Below are positions 16,328 through 24,181 of a stretch of DNA of 64,000 bases, piece by piece (the first letter of the stretch is position 1; every line of letters starts with the position of its first letter). The notes beneath the pieces were generated by a model. It was given only the letters and a program-made list of their open reading frames with translations, did no database searches and was not told the DNA's origin. The position numbers were made by a program, and so were the translations under genes. Source of the stretch: Streptomyces sp. G-G2 (GTDB lineage Bacteria; Actinomycetota; Actinomycetes; Streptomycetales; Streptomycetaceae); contig NZ_JASISO010000029.1 of assembly GCF_030063135.1 (NCBI RefSeq), positions 43,394-107,393 on the forward strand. The letters run 5' to 3'.

Positions 16328-17093
16328 CGTCGCGTCCGTTCGATGTGCCGACCCAGGCGTCGACGTCGTAGCCGAGGCGCTCCCAGTAGCCCGGCTCGAC
16401 CTCCTCGGTCACGGTGATGCCGGAGAGCCACTTCGCCGACTTGTAGAAGTACATGGGGGCGGCGTAGAGCCGGACCGGGCCGCCGTGGGTGTGGCCGAGC
16501 GGCTGGTCCTGCATGCGCAGGGCCACCATCACGTCGTCCCGGCGGGCCTGGGGGAGCGTCAGGCTCTCGGTGTACGTCCCGTCGAAGCAGGTGAACCGGA
16601 TCGCCCGGGCCTTCGGGCTGACCCCGGCCGCGTCCAGCAGCCGGTGCAGCGCCACCCCCTCGAAGGGGGTGCTGGGCACCCGCCACCCGGTCACGCACTG
16701 CACGTCGCGCACGACGCGGGTCTGCGGCAGCCGCCCGAGGTCCGCCAGGGTGTAGGTGGCGGGACGCTCGACCAGGCCGTCGACGGTGAGCCGGTAGTCC
16801 TGGGGCCCGCGCCGCGGGACGGAGGAGGCCACGGAGTAGTAGCGGAACCCGCCGCCGTTGGGCAGCAGCGAGGTGATCCCGGTGGGGTCCTTGTCGGCGG
16901 CGCCGCCGAGGACGGTTTCGAAGCCGCGCTGCAGTACGGGGGCGGCGGCCAGCCCGAGGGCGCCGAGTCCGACCATGCCCAGGACCAGACGCCGCCCGAC
17001 GGGGGCGCCCCGGCCGTCCGGATCCGCGGTTTCGGGGTCCGGGCGCCCCGGGTCCGGGTGGTCCCTGTCCCGTGCGTGCTGTTCAGTGCTCAC
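16311..17093 (-). CDS. Molybdopterin-dependent oxidoreductase (sulfite oxidase fold)
   Basis: This 260-residue protein carries the oxidoreductase molybdopterin-binding domain. The conserved Cys expected to ligate Mo lies in VVRDVQCVTGWRVPSTPFEG (near residue 137). Nearby ALHRLLDAAGV, RLYAAPMYFYKSAKWLSGI and EEVEPGYWERLGYD match YedY/MsrP-like proteins. The N-terminus has a short hydrophobic stretch after GRRLVLGMVG, probably an anchor or atypical export signal. It is coupled to the cytochrome b gene downstream, which suggests electron exchange with the quinone pool. The substrate (sulfoxide, sulfite or other) cannot be told. The start is GTG at 17093 with a weak ribosome-binding site. Confidence 0.8.
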   Translation of the reverse strand: MSTEQHARDRDHPDPGRPDPETADPDGRGAPVGRRLVLGMVGLGALGLAAAPVLQRGFETVLGGAADKDPTGITSLLPNGGGFRYYSVASSVPRRGPQDYRLTVDGLVERPATYTLADLGRLPQTRVVRDVQCVTGWRVPSTPFEGVALHRLLDAAGVSPKARAIRFTCFDGTYTESLTLPQARRDDVMVALRMQDQPLGHTHGGPVRLYAAPMYFYKSAKWLSGITVTEEVEPGYWERLGYDVDAWVGTSNGRDDAPTV

Positions 17094-17287
17094 CCGGCGA
17101 TTCGACCACCGTCACCGCCCGGGCACCAGGGCCGGAGGCCGTCCGTCAGGATTCCGTCACACCTCGCGCGCACGGCGGGCGGGCGGGAAGGGAGCCGAGG
17201 GAGGAGGAGTGAGGGTGGTGTCGCGTCCCCCGATGCCAACACCACCCGCTCACGCATCCCGCTCCGCGGCACTGGGACGGCCCGGGG

Positions 17288-17485
17288 TCACCGGCTGTGC
17301 ACCGCGTGCGGCGGTCGTTGACGATCCGCGCAGTGCGCGCGGCCGGCGTGGCGGCGCAGTTCGCCCGGGGTGATCCCGTACGCCGCCCGGAAGGCCCGGC
17401 TGAAGACGGCCGGGTTGGCGAAGCCCCAGCGGGCGGCGATCGCGTGGACGGGCCGGTCCAGCAGTTCGGGGGGCGCCAGCTCGGC
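17288..17485 (-). pseudogene. AraC-family regulator, C-terminal relic
   Basis: The translation of this strand contains AIAARWGFANPAVFSRAFRA followed by AYGITPGELRRHAG. This is the second helix-turn-helix of an AraC/XylS regulator with its usual end. The first helix-turn-helix and the whole N-terminal domain are absent, and the upstream sequence in frame is Arg/Pro-rich noise. It appears to be a decayed remnant in the 548-bp gap before the MFS gene. The rest of that gap (17094-17287 and 17486-17640) holds nothing else I recognise. Confidence 0.6.
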
Positions 17486-17640
17486 GCCGTCTGCCCGAGC
17501 CGGGGCAGCTCCCGCGGTTCGCGTTCCGCTCCGTGGGCGCCGAGGGTGCCCACCGGGCCGGACCGGGGGTCGCACCGGTGGGGCGCGCGCATCAGGCCAC
17601 GGTTCCGGGTCCGGGGTCCGCCCGCTCGTACGATGCAGCG

Positions 17641-18888
17641 GTGATCACCGCCGCTTCGCGCCGCCGACCGGGATACCTCGCCGCCGCGGCCGTTTTCGCG
17701 GTCGGCATGATGGGCACCACGCTGCCGACCCCGCTCTACGGGATCTACCGCGAGGAGATCGGGTTCTCCACCTTCGTGGTGACCGTCGTCTTCGCCGTCT
17801 ACGCGCTCGGTGTGCTGGCCGTCCTGCTGCTCGCGGGCGACTATTCCGACCGGGTCGGACGGCGGCCCGTCCTGCTGGCCGCGCTCGGGATCGCGGCGGC
17901 CAGCGCGGTCTGCTTCCTGTGCGAGAACGGGCTGCCGCTGCTCTTCTCCGGGCGGCTGCTGTCCGGCTTCTCCGCCGGGCTGCTCAGCGGTACCGCCACC
18001 GCTGCCGTCCTCGAACTGGCCCCGCCCGACCGCCGGGCCCGGGCCGCCTTCGCCGCCACCGCCGCCAACATGGGAGGGCTGGGCTGCGGGCCGCTGCTGT
18101 CCGGGCTGCTCGCCGAGTACGCCCCGCACCCGCTGGCGCTGCCCTTCCTCGCGCACCTCGCGCTGCTGGTGCCCGCGGCGGTCGTGGTCCTGCTGCTGCC
18201 CGAGACGGTGGAGCACCCCGACCCCCGGGCCCGGCCGCGGCCCCAGGGCGTGCGGGTGCCGCCCGAGGCCCGGGCGGCGTTCGCGCTCTGCGCCCCGGCG
18301 GCGTTCGCGGGCTTCGCCCTGCTGGGGCTGTTCACCGCGGTGGCGCCCACCTTCCTCGCGCAGACCCTGGGGGTCACCAACCACGCGGCGTCGGGCGCCG
18401 TCGTCTTCTCGGTCTTCCTCGCCTCCACCGTCGGCCAGCTGGCCGCGGGCCGCCTGGAGGCGTCCCGGGCGCTGCCGCGGGGCCGGCTGCTCCTGGTGGC
18501 CGGTCTGGCGCTGGTCGCCGCCTCGCTGGCCGCGGAGTCGCTCCCGCTGCTGGTCGCGGGCGCGGCCGTCGCGGGGATCGGCCAGGGGATGGCCTTCCGG
18601 GCGGCGGTGGCGACCGTATCGGCCGCGGCCCCCGCCGAGCAGCGGGGGGCCACGATCTCCACCCTGTTCGTCGTCGCCTACTGCGGGATCTCCCTGCCGG
18701 TGGTGGGCATCGGCGCGCTCACCCTCGGGCTGGGCCTGCGCGGCGCGGGCCTGGTCTTCACGGCCTGTGTCGCGCTGACGGCGGCCGCGGGCCGCCGCCG
18801 CGGTCCCGGGCGGGGTGATTCCGTACGGGGCGGCTCCGACGGGGGTGGTTCCGGACGGGACGACTCCGGAGGGGGCGGCTCCGGCTGA
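17641..18888 (+). CDS. MFS transporter
   Basis: This 415-residue major facilitator protein has about 12 hydrophobic segments. The loop 2-3 motif is GDYSDRVGRRPVLLAALG (near residue 62), and PTPLYGIYREEIGFS comes in the first loop. This is the pattern of drug or sugar efflux pumps with proton antiport. The C-terminus ends in a low-complexity Gly/Ser/Asp tract encoded by an imperfect repeat. GTG at 17641 is chosen because hydrophobic sequence starts soon after it; no convincing ribosome-binding site is present. The AraC relic next to it may have been its old regulator. The substrate is unknown. Confidence 0.82.
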   Translation: MITAASRRRPGYLAAAAVFAVGMMGTTLPTPLYGIYREEIGFSTFVVTVVFAVYALGVLAVLLLAGDYSDRVGRRPVLLAALGIAAASAVCFLCENGLPLLFSGRLLSGFSAGLLSGTATAAVLELAPPDRRARAAFAATAANMGGLGCGPLLSGLLAEYAPHPLALPFLAHLALLVPAAVVVLLLPETVEHPDPRARPRPQGVRVPPEARAAFALCAPAAFAGFALLGLFTAVAPTFLAQTLGVTNHAASGAVVFSVFLASTVGQLAAGRLEASRALPRGRLLLVAGLALVAASLAAESLPLLVAGAAVAGIGQGMAFRAAVATVSAAAPAEQRGATISTLFVVAYCGISLPVVGIGALTLGLGLRGAGLVFTACVALTAAAGRRRGPGRGDSVRGGSDGGGSGRDDSGGGGSG

Positions 18889-18928
18889 ACCGCCGGGCTG
18901 CTCCGCCGGACTGCTCCGCCGGACGGGC

Positions 18929-19534
18929 TCAGCTGAAGTCGAGGCCGCCGGTACGGGTCCGCTTCAGCTCGAAGAAGTTCGGGTACCCGGCCAGCAGCCG
19001 TACCCCGTCGAAGACCCGTACGGCGTCCTCCCCGCGCGGGATCGCGGTCAGGACGGGACCGAAGAAGGCGGTGCCGTCGATGTGGATGGTCGGGGTGCCG
19101 ACCTCCTCGCCTACCGGGTCCATGCCCTCGTGGTGGCTCTTGCGCAGGGCATCGTCGTATTCGGTGCGCCCGGCGGCGTCGGCCAGCTCGACCGGCAGCC
19201 CGGCCTCGGCCAGCGCTTCCCGGATGACCTCGTCCGTGGCCGACCGGTCCTGGTTGTGCAGCCGGGTGCCGAGGGCGGTGTACAGGTCGCGCAGGACGTG
19301 CTCGCCGTGCTCCTGGGCCGCGGCGATGCAGACCCGCACGGGGCCCCAGCCGGTATCCAGCAGCCTGCGGTAGCGCTCGGGCAGGTCTTCCTTGCCCTCG
19401 TTGAGTACGGACAGGCTCATGACACGGAAAGTGAGGTCCAGGTCGCGCTGCTTCTCCACCTCCAGGATCCAGCGGGAGGTGATCCAGGCGAAGGGGCAGA
19501 TGGGGTCGAAGTAGAAGTCGACTTTGTTGGTCAT
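18929..19534 (-). CDS. DsbA-family (Rv2466c-like) oxidoreductase
   Basis: This 201-residue thioredoxin-fold protein of the DsbA superfamily resembles the actinobacterial mycothiol-dependent Rv2466c group. The active-site segment near the N-terminus is FDPICPFAWITSRW, so the nucleophilic Cys is present in a CPFA context but there is no second Cys in a CxxC. A single-Cys mechanism with mycothiol is therefore plausible. The cis-Pro loop is VGTPTIHIDG near residue 146, and AFFGPVLTAIPRGEDA follows. It probably reduces or modifies small electrophiles in the cytoplasm. It starts at ATG 19534, divergent from the conservon across a 356-bp gap. Confidence 0.8.
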   Translation of the reverse strand: MTNKVDFYFDPICPFAWITSRWILEVEKQRDLDLTFRVMSLSVLNEGKEDLPERYRRLLDTGWGPVRVCIAAAQEHGEHVLRDLYTALGTRLHNQDRSATDEVIREALAEAGLPVELADAAGRTEYDDALRKSHHEGMDPVGEEVGTPTIHIDGTAFFGPVLTAIPRGEDAVRVFDGVRLLAGYPNFFELKRTRTGGLDFS

Positions 19535-19890
19535 CCTCCGAGACTAGAAGGAGGGTGTCCCGTCCAGAAGGGCCATTGTGCGGCCGTGAAGGTGGGCCAA
19601 TGGTCGCTGCTCCGTCACTGCCTGAGGGGCAGTCGCGCGGGGCCGGGGCGTCCGCCTCGCTGATGCCAGGTCACATGATCATGGATCTGACGGCTTCGGA
19701 GGGTCGCGGCCGGGCATGCGTACCGCATGAAAATCTTGCGACAAATCATTGCATCTTCCCCCTTATTGCCCCGCTCGCTGTGCAATTTTCACCAAGAGCT
19801 TTCTAAATCGATCACCAACTCTCCTATAGTTGACTCTCGTTGCCAGAGGAACCCTCTCTTCCATTTCCGCCCGGTTTGAGGCTTTGATTG
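19535..19890. other. 356-bp intergenic region upstream of the conservon
   Basis: The conservon-proximal half is unusually A/T rich for this chromosome (CGACAAATCATTGCATC, GCAATTTTCACC, TTTCTAAATCG) and probably carries the operon promoter. A possible -10 is TATAGT at 19825-19830. An 83-codon open frame at 19555-19806 lacks a ribosome-binding site and family resemblance and was not called. Confidence 0.5.
19825..19830 (+). promoter_or_regulatory. Candidate -10 box of the conservon promoter
   Basis: TATAGT lies 60 bp upstream of cvnA in an A/T-rich patch. No good -35 was found at the expected spacing. Confidence 0.35.
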
Positions 19891-21516
19891 ATGACGGCGC
19901 CGCCCTCCCCCCTTCGCCCCTCCGCGTTGGCCCTGCTGCTCACCGCAGCGGTCGCCGGCGCGCTCTGCACGGCGGCGGTGGCCGCGGCCCCGTCGACCGT
20001 CCGAACACCACTCGCCTGGTTCGCCGTGGCGGGGGTCCTGCTGCTCGGGATCTCCGCGTTCGCCGTCACCTGGACGACGCGCACGGCCCGGGTGCAGCGA
20101 GGCCGGATATCCGGCCTCGCGGGTGAGATGGCCGCGCGCGACGCGGAGATCTCCCGGCTCACCGCCCTGTCGGCGCGCGAGACGGCCGCCCACACCGCCG
20201 AACGGCAGCGACTGGTCCACGACCACGCCGTCGAATGCGACCGGCTGATCGCCGAGTACGCCGCCGAACGCGACCGGATCGCCGCAGCCGCGCGCGCCGA
20301 GGCCGACCGGCTCACCGCCGCCCACCTGAGCGCGCGCGAACGCATCGGAGAACAGCTGCGCCGCGCCGAATCGGGCCGGGCCGCCGCCATGGCCGCCGCC
20401 GCCAACGCCGCGGGCCGGATGCAGGCGCTCGCCACCGGCATGCTCGCCGACCTGCGGGACATGGAACACCGGCACGCCGACGAGGACGTCCTCGGCGACC
20501 TCCTCCACCTGGACCACCGCACCGCCCAGGCGGGACGGCTGGCCGACTCCATCGCCGTGCTGACCGGCGCGCGCTCCGGCCGCCGCTGGGCCAAGCCGAT
20601 CGTCATGGAGTCCATCCTGCGCGGGGCGATGGGCCGGATCGGCAGCTACCAGCGGGTGCGGCTGCACTCCACCAGCGACGCCGCCATCGCCGGGCACGCG
20701 GCCGAGGGCATCATGCACGCCCTCGCCGAACTGCTCGACAACGCCGCGAACTTCTCGCCGCCGACCGCCGAGGTCCACGTGTACGTGGAGGAGGTCCCGG
20801 CCGGGATCATCATCACCGTCGAGGACAGCGGCCTGGTCATGAGCGAGGTCCAGCTCCGCCGCGCCGAACAGGCCGTGACCGCGGAGTCCCTGGACCTGGC
20901 CGGGCTCTCCGGTACCCGCCTCGGCCTGGCCGTGGTCGGCCGGCTCGCCCGCAAGCACGGCCTGACCGTCTCCTTCCGCCCGTCGGCGCGCGGTGGCACG
21001 GGCGCGCTGATGATGCTCCCGCAGGAGCTGATCAGCCAGGCCCAGTCGGCCACCGCCGCCGCCCCGGGCACCCCCGCCGAGACCGCCGAGGCTGCCGGCG
21101 CCCAGGCCTCCGACGCGACCCCCGACGGCCCGGCGGACGACGCCCCCGCCTCGGCGGCGGCCCCGCGCGAGGACGCGGACGGGCACGGCGGAGCCGCCGC
21201 GCACGACGGCCCCGAGGCCGGCGGCGCGCGCGGCGGTACGGGACACCCCGACCCCCGCCGCGACGACACGGGCAGCGGCGCCGGGGCCGACGGCTCCGGG
21301 GAGAGCGCGCTGCCGCAGCGGCGGCGCGGCCGGACCCTCGCGGCCGCGCACCCCGAGGGAGCCGGAGCCGCGGACCAGGCGGCCGCACGGGCCCCCGCGG
21401 ACGCCTCCCGTTCCGCCGCGCGCTTCGGCAGCTTCCGCCAGGCCGTGCGCGGCGCCGCGGCCACGCCGCCCTCGACGCCCTCGAACCCCCCGCACCCGGA
21501 AGGCAACACGCGATGA
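19891..21516 (+). CDS. cvnA: Conservon sensor histidine-kinase-like protein CvnA
   Basis: This 541-residue membrane protein is the first gene of a conservon. Two N-terminal membrane helices (residues about 10-60) have a short loop between them. A helical cytoplasmic segment follows, then an HATPase domain with N box ELLDNAANFSPP and a C-terminal GTRLGLAVVGRLARKHG block. The G1 box is degenerate (EDSGLVMSE). The last 170 residues are low-complexity Ala/Asp/Gly/Pro. ATG 19891 follows TTGAGG. It ends in an ATGA overlap with cvnB. Conservon proteins are thought to form a membrane-associated complex resembling eukaryotic G-protein signalling. Confidence 0.9.
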   Translation: MTAPPSPLRPSALALLLTAAVAGALCTAAVAAAPSTVRTPLAWFAVAGVLLLGISAFAVTWTTRTARVQRGRISGLAGEMAARDAEISRLTALSARETAAHTAERQRLVHDHAVECDRLIAEYAAERDRIAAAARAEADRLTAAHLSARERIGEQLRRAESGRAAAMAAAANAAGRMQALATGMLADLRDMEHRHADEDVLGDLLHLDHRTAQAGRLADSIAVLTGARSGRRWAKPIVMESILRGAMGRIGSYQRVRLHSTSDAAIAGHAAEGIMHALAELLDNAANFSPPTAEVHVYVEEVPAGIIITVEDSGLVMSEVQLRRAEQAVTAESLDLAGLSGTRLGLAVVGRLARKHGLTVSFRPSARGGTGALMMLPQELISQAQSATAAAPGTPAETAEAAGAQASDATPDGPADDAPASAAAPREDADGHGGAAAHDGPEAGGARGGTGHPDPRRDDTGSGAGADGSGESALPQRRRGRTLAAAHPEGAGAADQAAARAPADASRSAARFGSFRQAVRGAAATPPSTPSNPPHPEGNTR

Positions 21517-21914
21517 CCGGCACCACCACCGACGAGACGCTCAGCTGGCTCCTGGACGGACTTCTGGAACGCACCCCCGGCGCCCGCCACGCCCTCGTGC
21601 TCTCCCGGGACGGCCTCAAGCTGTGCCGCACCCCCGAGCTGTCCGTCGACCAGGCGGACCAGCTCGCGGCGATCGCCGCCGGGATCCAGAGCCTCTCCCA
21701 CGGGGCGTCCATCGAGTTCGGCGACGGGAGCGGCGGCGTCCGCTCCGCGATGGCCGAGTTCTACGGCGGGATCCTCTTCATCGTCGAGGCCGGTGAGGGT
21801 GCCCACCTCGCGCTGGTCGCCGCCGAGGACGCGGACGCCGGCCTCGTCGGGCACAACATGTCGGAACTGGTCGAACAGCTCGGCGAGCATCTGATCGCCA
21901 GGCCCCGGGGATGA
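21513..21914 (+). CDS. cvnB: Roadblock/LC7 domain protein CvnB
   Basis: This 133-residue single-domain roadblock/LC7 protein is the second conservon member. The family pattern TPGARHALVLSRDGLKLCRT, GIQSLSHGASIEFGDG and IVEAGEGAHLALVAAEDADAG is clear. Roadblock proteins regulate small GTPases, here presumably CvnD. Its ATG overlaps the cvnA stop and its own stop overlaps the cvnC start (both ATGA), so translation is coupled. Confidence 0.93.
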   Translation: MTGTTTDETLSWLLDGLLERTPGARHALVLSRDGLKLCRTPELSVDQADQLAAIAAGIQSLSHGASIEFGDGSGGVRSAMAEFYGGILFIVEAGEGAHLALVAAEDADAGLVGHNMSELVEQLGEHLIARPRG

Positions 21915-22282
21915 GCCGGAGCAGGCCGGCCCGGGACGACTCCCCGGACCGGCTCTACACCCTCACGGGCGGCCGTAGCCGCTCCGGCTCGGACGCCTTC
22001 GACCTGGTCACCCTGATCGTCGCCGAATGCGATCCGGTGGCGGGCATGCAGTCGGAGCACGCCACCATCCTGCGGATGTGCCAGTACCCGACGGCGGTCG
22101 TCGAGATCGCCGCCGAACTGGCACTGCCGGTGTCGATCGTCCGCATCCTGCTCGCCGACCTGCTCGGCACCGGCCGGATCAGCGCCCGGCACCCGCGTGC
22201 GGCGTACTCGACGGACGCGGCGTACCGCCTTACCGACCCCGACATCCTGGAGCAGGTGCTCGTTGGACTCCGCAATCTCTGA
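21911..22282 (+). CDS. cvnC: DUF742 protein CvnC
   Basis: This 123-residue DUF742 protein is the third conservon member. Hallmarks are RLYTLTGGRSRS at the N-terminus, FDLVTLIVAE, and the helix-turn-helix-like VVEIAAELALPVSIVRILLADLLGTG. The molecular role is not established; in conservons it is thought to belong to the CvnA-D complex. It overlaps cvnB by 4 bp and cvnD by 20 bp. Confidence 0.93.
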   Translation: MSRSRPARDDSPDRLYTLTGGRSRSGSDAFDLVTLIVAECDPVAGMQSEHATILRMCQYPTAVVEIAAELALPVSIVRILLADLLGTGRISARHPRAAYSTDAAYRLTDPDILEQVLVGLRNL

Positions 22283-22955
22283 TCAGCGTGCTGATCAGCT
22301 CGAACCCCGCCCGGCCCGGCAGGCGCTCCGCAGCACCGCGGACAACGGTCTCAAGATCGTCGTCGTGGGAGGGTTCGGCGTCGGCAAGACCACGATGGTC
22401 CGTTCGGTCAGCGAGATCCGTCCGCTGAACACCGAGGAGACCATGACGAAGGCCGGGGAGGGGGTCGACGACACCGGCGGGGTCGCCACGAAGACCTCCA
22501 CCACCGTCGCCTTCGACTTCGGCCGGATCACCCTCGACGCGCACAACGTGCTGTACCTGTTCGGCGCCCCCGGCCAGGAACGGTTCTGGTTCCTGTGGGA
22601 CCGGCTGTTCTCCGGCACCCTCGGGGCCGTCGTCCTCGTCGACACCCGGCGGCTCGCCGACTCCTGGTACGCGATCGACCGGCTCGAACACCACGGCACC
22701 CCCTTCGTGGTGGCCTGCAACGACTTCGGCGGGCCCACACACACCCCGGACGAGATCCGGGCGGCCCTCGACCTCCCGGCACACGTACCGCTGGTGTTCT
22801 GCGACGCCCGCTCCCGCGAGTCCAGCAAGCAGGTCCTGATCTCCCTCGTCCGGCACGTGCAGCACGTCGCGCACGTCCGCGACACCGAGCACGCCCCTCA
22901 CACCGAGCACGCCCAGACGGCCGACCGGCCGACGACCCCGGAGCCCACCCCGTGA
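22263..22955 (+). CDS. cvnD: Ras-like GTP-binding protein CvnD
   Basis: This 230-residue small GTPase is the fourth conservon member. The P-loop is VVGGFGVGKTTMVR (near residue 33). The switch II block is FGAPGQERFWFLWDRL, where Gln follows the Gly as in Ras. The base-recognition motif is CNDFGG rather than the standard NKxD. The TTG start at 22263 (MDSAISDQRADQ) matches the usual family N-terminus and overlaps cvnC; the upstream frame from 22197 is an artefact. The C-terminus is a His/Thr/Pro-rich tail. It overlaps the next P450 gene in a GTGA junction. Confidence 0.92.
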   Translation: MDSAISDQRADQLEPRPARQALRSTADNGLKIVVVGGFGVGKTTMVRSVSEIRPLNTEETMTKAGEGVDDTGGVATKTSTTVAFDFGRITLDAHNVLYLFGAPGQERFWFLWDRLFSGTLGAVVLVDTRRLADSWYAIDRLEHHGTPFVVACNDFGGPTHTPDEIRAALDLPAHVPLVFCDARSRESSKQVLISLVRHVQHVAHVRDTEHAPHTEHAQTADRPTTPEPTP

Positions 22956-24181
22956 CCACCCCCGAGCCCCGCCCCGTCCCCCTGGGTGGCCCCCGGTTCC
23001 AGACCGATCCCACCGAGCTGTACCGGGAGATGCGCCGCGACCACGGCGCCGTCGCCCCGGTCGTCCTCGACGGCGACGTACCGGCCTGGCTGGTCCTCGG
23101 CTACCGCGAACTGCACCAGGTCACCAGTGACCCGGTGCTGTTCTCCCGCGACTCCGACCTGTGGAACCAGTGGGACCGGATCCCCGCCGACTGGCCGCTG
23201 CTCCCGATGATCGGCCGCAAGCAGCCGTCGATCCTCTACACGGTCGGCGAGCGCCACCGCGAGCGGGCGGCGGTGATCACCGACGCCCTGGAGGCCATCG
23301 ACCCCTTCGAACTCAAGGGCCATGCCGAACGGTTCGCGGACGAGCTGATCGACCAGATCTGCGGCAAGGGCGCATGCGACATCGTCGGCCAGTACGCCAT
23401 GCTGCTGCCACTGCGCGTCCTCGCCCGCATCTACGGCTTCGCGGACGAGGAGGGCCCCGGCCTCGTCACCGCCATGAACGACATGATCAACGGGCGTGAG
23501 GGGGCGCTGGCGGGCCAGCAGCACCTCGGCGGATCCATGTACGCGCTGCTCGCCGCCAAGTCGGCCGAGCCCGGTCACGACGTGGCCTCGCGGATGCTCG
23601 CCAACCAGGCCGGATTCACCCTGGACGAGATCGCCCAGGACCTCATGGTCATGATGGCCGCCGGGCACCAGCCCACGGCCGACTGGATCGGCAACTCGCT
23701 GCGCCTGATGCTCACCGACGACCGGTTCGCGGCCTCCCTCGCGGGCGGCAGGCACAGCGTCGGCGAGGCCATGAACGAGGTGCTCTGGGAGGACACCCCC
23801 ACCCAGAACGTGGCGGGCCGCTGGGCCTCCCGCGACACCAACCTGGGCGGGCGCCGGATCGGCAGCGGGGACCTGGTCCTGCTGGGCCTGGCCGCCGCCA
23901 ACTCCGACCCGCACGTGCGCACCGACGCGGGCGCCCTGACCGGCGGCAACAACGCCTTCTTCTCCTTCGGGCACGGTGAGCACCGCTGCCCCTTCCCGGC
24001 CCAGGAGGTCGCCGAGGCCATCGCGCGGACCGGTATCGAGGTCCTCCTCGACCGGCTCCCCGACGTCGACCTCGCGGTGCCCGCCTCCGCACTCGCGCGC
24101 CGCCCCTCGCCCTGGCTGCGCGGACTGTCCGAGCTGCCCGTGACCTACACCCCCACCCCCGCCCTTGGAGCCACCAGATGA
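22952..24181 (+). CDS. Conservon cytochrome P450, CYP157-like, lacking ExxR arginine
   Basis: This 409-residue P450 is coupled to cvnD (GTGA) and to the next P450 (ATGA). The heme loop FSFGHGEHRCPF contains the Cys ligand, and the I-helix reads MMAAGHQPTADWIG. The K-helix reads NEVLWEDTP, so the normally invariant Arg of ExxR is replaced by Trp. The Streptomyces CYP157 family is known for exactly this loss, and CYP157/CYP154 pairs are known conservon members, so the sequence and its position agree. The substrate is unknown. It may receive electrons through ferredoxins encoded elsewhere, since none is next to it. Confidence 0.9.
   Translation: MTTPEPRPVPLGGPRFQTDPTELYREMRRDHGAVAPVVLDGDVPAWLVLGYRELHQVTSDPVLFSRDSDLWNQWDRIPADWPLLPMIGRKQPSILYTVGERHRERAAVITDALEAIDPFELKGHAERFADELIDQICGKGACDIVGQYAMLLPLRVLARIYGFADEEGPGLVTAMNDMINGREGALAGQQHLGGSMYALLAAKSAEPGHDVASRMLANQAGFTLDEIAQDLMVMMAAGHQPTADWIGNSLRLMLTDDRFAASLAGGRHSVGEAMNEVLWEDTPTQNVAGRWASRDTNLGGRRIGSGDLVLLGLAAANSDPHVRTDAGALTGGNNAFFSFGHGEHRCPFPAQEVAEAIARTGIEVLLDRLPDVDLAVPASALARRPSPWLRGLSELPVTYTPTPALGATR

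Noticed and set aside
18889..18928. Short tandem CTGCTCCGCCGG repeats after the MFS gene
   Set aside because: They are imperfect and very short, with no dyad or coding meaning seen.
19555..19806. 83-codon ORF upstream of the conservon
   Set aside because: There is no ribosome-binding site and no family resemblance, and it lies in a likely promoter region.
22197..22262. Upstream extension of cvnD
   Set aside because: The extra residues are an Arg/Thr run from the overlapping cvnC frame; the family N-terminus starts at the TTG at 22263.
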